A stretch of 64,000 nt of DNA, taken from the NCBI RefSeq assembly GCF_034531395.1, contig NZ_JARVCO010000012.1:372001-436000 (forward strand), written 5' to 3'. The DNA is from Pontiella agarivorans (GTDB taxonomy: Bacteria; Verrucomicrobiota; Kiritimatiellia; Kiritimatiellales; Pontiellaceae). Shown here in pieces: positions 61,021 to 64,000 of this stretch (the first letter of the stretch is position 1; each line of letters starts with the position of its first letter). The position numbers and the translations under genes were made by a program. Below the pieces are notes generated by a model. It worked only from the letters and a program-made list of their open reading frames with translations. It did no database searches and had not been told where the DNA came from.

Positions 61021-63123
61021 CTACTCCATAATAGAGATATTCAGATTGTCAATAAGGTTGTCTAAAACGCTGCCGGGGTTGGCTGAAACGCCGGTGTTCC
61101 ATTCGATGATGTCGATCGGTTTTGAGAGATCGCCCGTTGTTGCTTCGGTGTATGTATGGAATTTCCGATCGGTTTCCGGGTGGATAGTCCATTGTGTTTT
61201 CCCGTTTCGTTTCCCGGTCAGCGACGGAATGAACTCTCCCTTGGAACGGTTGGCCGCAATATCGACGGCATTCACTTTAAAGGTTTTCTTTTCCCCGCCG
61301 GATTCGATTTCAAAGGTTCCGGCTTCGGAGTCGGCTTCATAGGCTGCTTTGATGGCATGGCCGACACCGCCGGTTCCGTCGGTGCCGCCATGGGCGGCGG
61401 TGCGCCCTCCGGTAATCAGGGTGATGTTATTGTCCGTTTCCCGGTATCCATAGGCGTTCCACCATTCGCCGGAAGAGGCTTCCGACCAATCAAATTGCGC
61501 GGTGCCTTTAGGATAGGAATATTTTGGAGCCAGGGTCAGCTTGTAGCACCACGCATGTTTGCCGTTGGCATCAGCCGGGAAGTCGAGGTGCAGGCCTTTG
61601 TTGTCGCGGATCCAGTCAACCGCGCCGGTTCCGATGAGTTCCGCTTTTTTAATGCCGCGGTCCAAATAGGGATAGATGTCGGCCAGTTGGGTTGCGGTCA
61701 CGCTGCTCCGCGTCGGACGGTCGAGGACTATCACGTAAAGCGTGTCGCCATTCTTGCTGCGTGTATAGCGGATATCCTCTTCGGTGTAGATGGCTTCCCA
61801 GTTTTCGTTGAAATGACCGTCTTTGGCCAGTTTCGTGGGTCCTTCCTCGGCAATAATCCAGGGCCGTGTGTCATAAACCGCTTCGCCATTCATTTTAAGC
61901 CATTCCCCGATGTCGAGCAGGGTGGCCTGCTGATCGTCCGGAATGGTGCCGTCGGGTTTCGGGCTGACGCAGAGCAGCATGCAGCCGTTTTTACTGACAA
62001 TATCCACAAGAATTTCAATGACGGCTTCCGGGGAGCGCGATTTTCGGCCGTTGTAAAACCAGCCGCCCAGCGGTGTATCCGTCAGCCATGGATCTTCGCG
62101 AATAACGGTGGAGCGCCCTTTTTCATAGTCCAGAATTCCGGCCTTCGGCGGAATGCAGACATCAAATTTAATCTTGTAGCACAGTCCGATGTCCTGATTG
62201 TTCTCTTCGGCATTATTCAGCAGTCGGGCAAAGGCTTTCTTGCGGATATTGTCGCTCAGCAGTTCCAGTCCCATATCGAACCAGATCAGGTCGGGATCAT
62301 ACTTCACACAGGCCTCCTCCAGTTTTTTAAACCACAGCTCCTCATATTCCGCATCGGGATATTCTGCAAAACTGTCGTTGTCCGATGAAAATTCGTGCGG
62401 TCGGCAGTAAAGATCCTCATTGCCGGGCTGTCCACCGTCGAAGGCGTAGGAATGATAGAAAAACCACCAGGTGAAGGCATGGTGGAAGGTCATGACATAT
62501 TTCATATCCCGCTTTCGGATTTCCTTTTCCAGCTCAGCGCACATATCGAATCCGACGGTGTCCATAATATCCCAGCGGGTGTATTCGGAATCCCAGAGAT
62601 AGTAGTTGTCGTGATGCACTCCCATCGGACCGCTGAATTTAGCGCCGGATTTTTCAAACAGATCCGCCCAGGCTGCTGCGTTAAAGTTGGTTGGCTGGAA
62701 CAGCTGGATAAAATCCTTATAGCCGAATTCATGCTGATCACCGAATTTTTCACGATGCAGATTAAACACCTGTGCGGGATCCCATTTGAAATTATGATTC
62801 GGCGCATTATTCCAATAGATCGCATTGGTGTTATACATCGCCCAGCCATACCATTCCGTGGTGCCGTACTGCGTAGCGACCGTGGCAGGTGCCAGGCAGG
62901 TGTAAATGCCGAATTTGGCATCACGGAACCATTCAGGGGTCCGGTGCTGCGCAATGGAAGGCCACTCCTCTTTGAAAATGCGGCGGTTTGCGGCGGGTTT
63001 CGCAGAGGATGTTGTGACGCTGATGCCCCCATCCTGCACGTTGTTATCCGCATGGGTCTGTGCTGAAGAGCCCAGGCCTGCAATCATCAGAGCGGCTGAA
63101 AGTCGGTATGTTACTTTTTTCAT
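61021..63123 (-). CDS. Secreted GH29 fucosidase with C-terminal accessory domain, copy 3
   Basis: The 700-residue protein has a signal peptide (SAALMIAGLGSSAQTHA) and a divergent GH29 domain (TPEWFRDAKFGIYTCLAPAT, HHDNYYLWDSEYTRWDIMDT, and candidate nucleophile in DPDLIWFDMGLELL). After the barrel it has about 170 extra residues (FDWSEASSGEWWNAYGYRET onward) that resemble a beta-rich carbohydrate-binding or accessory domain. It is the first gene of the operon and faces the divergent AraC-type regulator. Probably acts on a fucose-containing polysaccharide with the two smaller enzymes. Confidence 0.87.
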   Translation of the reverse strand: MKKVTYRLSAALMIAGLGSSAQTHADNNVQDGGISVTTSSAKPAANRRIFKEEWPSIAQHRTPEWFRDAKFGIYTCLAPATVATQYGTTEWYGWAMYNTNAIYWNNAPNHNFKWDPAQVFNLHREKFGDQHEFGYKDFIQLFQPTNFNAAAWADLFEKSGAKFSGPMGVHHDNYYLWDSEYTRWDIMDTVGFDMCAELEKEIRKRDMKYVMTFHHAFTWWFFYHSYAFDGGQPGNEDLYCRPHEFSSDNDSFAEYPDAEYEELWFKKLEEACVKYDPDLIWFDMGLELLSDNIRKKAFARLLNNAEENNQDIGLCYKIKFDVCIPPKAGILDYEKGRSTVIREDPWLTDTPLGGWFYNGRKSRSPEAVIEILVDIVSKNGCMLLCVSPKPDGTIPDDQQATLLDIGEWLKMNGEAVYDTRPWIIAEEGPTKLAKDGHFNENWEAIYTEEDIRYTRSKNGDTLYVIVLDRPTRSSVTATQLADIYPYLDRGIKKAELIGTGAVDWIRDNKGLHLDFPADANGKHAWCYKLTLAPKYSYPKGTAQFDWSEASSGEWWNAYGYRETDNNITLITGGRTAAHGGTDGTGGVGHAIKAAYEADSEAGTFEIESGGEKKTFKVNAVDIAANRSKGEFIPSLTGKRNGKTQWTIHPETDRKFHTYTEATTGDLSKPIDIIEWNTGVSANPGSVLDNLIDNLNISIME

Positions 63124-63192
63124 CGGTCACCTCCGGTAGATGGATGCGAAACAGTGAACGGAATTTCGCCGAAAAACGCCATGGACATATTT

Positions 63193-63204
63193 CAGATAAA
63201 TCTG
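63193..63204. promoter_or_regulatory. Palindrome CAGAT-AA-ATCTG upstream of the fucosidase operon
   Basis: A perfect 12-bp palindrome lies between the divergent fucosidase operon (start 63123) and the AraC-type regulator gene. It could be a regulator or catabolite-type site. AraC proteins usually bind asymmetric direct repeats, so a different protein is equally possible. Confidence 0.3.
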
Positions 63205-63220
63205 GACTATATTACGGTAT

Positions 63221-64000
63221 ATGAATTCCGTACGGTTAAGATCTGAGGCTGCTGTATTAGAATTTCTTCATGATAGGGGAATTCATGCTGGACAATTATC
63301 CGATCTAAGTACGGCCGAGATCCGGTATGCGCAGCGCGGGGCGGTTCCCGGTATGCGGGTGACTCATCTCTCAGATGAACTGAAGGCTGAATACCTGAAA
63401 CGGCCGATTACTGAAGGGTTGCTGTGTCTGCGCGCAGGACACCACCAGGCGCCGCCCACGCATTATCTCCCGCGGCCGGAGGGCAGCGAGGATACCATCT
63501 TTATTTTCTGCACAGACGGGCGGGGCTGGCTCGAGGTTTCCGGAAAAACACATGTCATTGAGAAACATACCGGTTTTCTCATTCCAGCCCATATTCCGCA
63601 TGCCTATGGAGCGGATCCGGATTGTCCCTGGAGCACCTACTGGACGCATTTTCAGGGAAGGCAGGCTGCGGATTATATGCGGATGATTACACCGGACCCC
63701 GAAAATCCGGTCTTGCATCTTCCGGAACCGCAAGCGGTTCGAAATGGATTTGAACAGCTGTATCAGCAGATGAATGATGTTCACACCTATACGGCAGTCA
63801 TTGCGGCAAGCGGGGTGCTGAGTCACCTGCTGGTCACTGTAATGCAGAACAGGCAGGCGGTGGAGGTCCGGTTGCGCGGTGCCGAAGAAGGTCTTTCCAA
63901 AACCGTTGAATTCATGCAGCGCAATCTCGGTCGCCGGCTCACACTGAAGGATTTGTCGGCTGTAGCAGGCATCAGTCCGAACCATTATGCAACGATGTTT
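63221..64000 (+). CDS. AraC-type regulator, 3' partial
   Basis: The frame is open from ATG 63221 to the window edge. The N-terminal cupin-like sensor domain includes CLRAGHHQAPPTHYLPRPEG, DTIFIFCTDGRGWLEVSGK, FLIPAHIPHAYGADP and STYWTHFQG. The first helix-turn-helix of an AraC domain begins near the edge (LGRRLTLKDLSAVAGISPNH). The true start may be the ATG at 63353 (MRVTHLSDELK), since no Shine-Dalgarno precedes either. It is divergent from the GH29 operon and is likely its sugar-responsive activator. Confidence 0.85.
   Translation, partial: MNSVRLRSEAAVLEFLHDRGIHAGQLSDLSTAEIRYAQRGAVPGMRVTHLSDELKAEYLKRPITEGLLCLRAGHHQAPPTHYLPRPEGSEDTIFIFCTDGRGWLEVSGKTHVIEKHTGFLIPAHIPHAYGADPDCPWSTYWTHFQGRQAADYMRMITPDPENPVLHLPEPQAVRNGFEQLYQQMNDVHTYTAVIAASGVLSHLLVTVMQNRQAVEVRLRGAEEGLSKTVEFMQRNLGRRLTLKDLSAVAGISPNHYATMF

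Overview
The window looks like a chromosomal segment of a Kiritimatiellota-like (Pontiella-type, PVC superphylum) anaerobe. This is inferred from the gene set, not from a marker gene: secreted proteins ending in DxDGDGxPDxWE calcium-type motifs, a cluster of secreted GH29 fucosidases with an AraC regulator, a bifurcating-transhydrogenase-like StnABC set, an NrpR regulator beside an FMN-type glutamate synthase protein, and eukaryote-like glycogen enzymes. I see no rRNA or tRNA genes.

Layout. 1-10.9 kb: the 3' end of a giant secreted protein, a small exported protein, a MORN_2/YwqK-like protein and a phospholipase D-type lipoprotein carrying an in-frame DNA palindrome. 11.0-15.3 kb: a LuxR-type regulator divergent from a secreted protein, then a repeat-like hairpin and a decayed DUF1566 (Lcl_C) gene. 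15.3-22.9 kb: AI-2E transporter, nadC, coaX, a three-subunit StnABC-like flavin/iron-sulfur complex (middle gene frameshifted at an 11-G run) and a rubrerythrin-like protein. 23.1-27.2 kb: two different PTS EIIA-like fusions around rlmN, and a small conserved protein. 27.3-32.3 kb: an outer-membrane barrel, ilvBN, and a kinase-like protein lacking the phospho-accepting His. 32.5-40.4 kb: a minus-strand glycogen operon (debranching enzyme, synthase, branching enzyme). 40.5-46.3 kb: NrpR divergent from a glutamate-synthase-like protein, then trkA-trkH. 46.4-50.9 kb: exported WG- and MORN-repeat proteins and a pseudouridine synthase. 51.1-57.8 kb: a complete type II-C CRISPR-Cas locus (minus-strand tracrRNA, cas9, cas1, cas2, leader, 18 perfect repeats and a broken terminal repeat). 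57.8-64 kb: three minus-strand GH29 genes and a divergent AraC-type regulator cut by the window edge.

The most unusual signal belongs to no gene. A 15-bp palindrome, TTCCA-R-N3-Y-TGGAA, occurs 13 times perfectly between 9.8 and 49.2 kb, in coding DNA in all three frames and in intergenic DNA. Equal base composition would predict about 0.06 copies, so it looks like a DNA-level signal (protein-binding, chromosome-organising, uptake or modification site).
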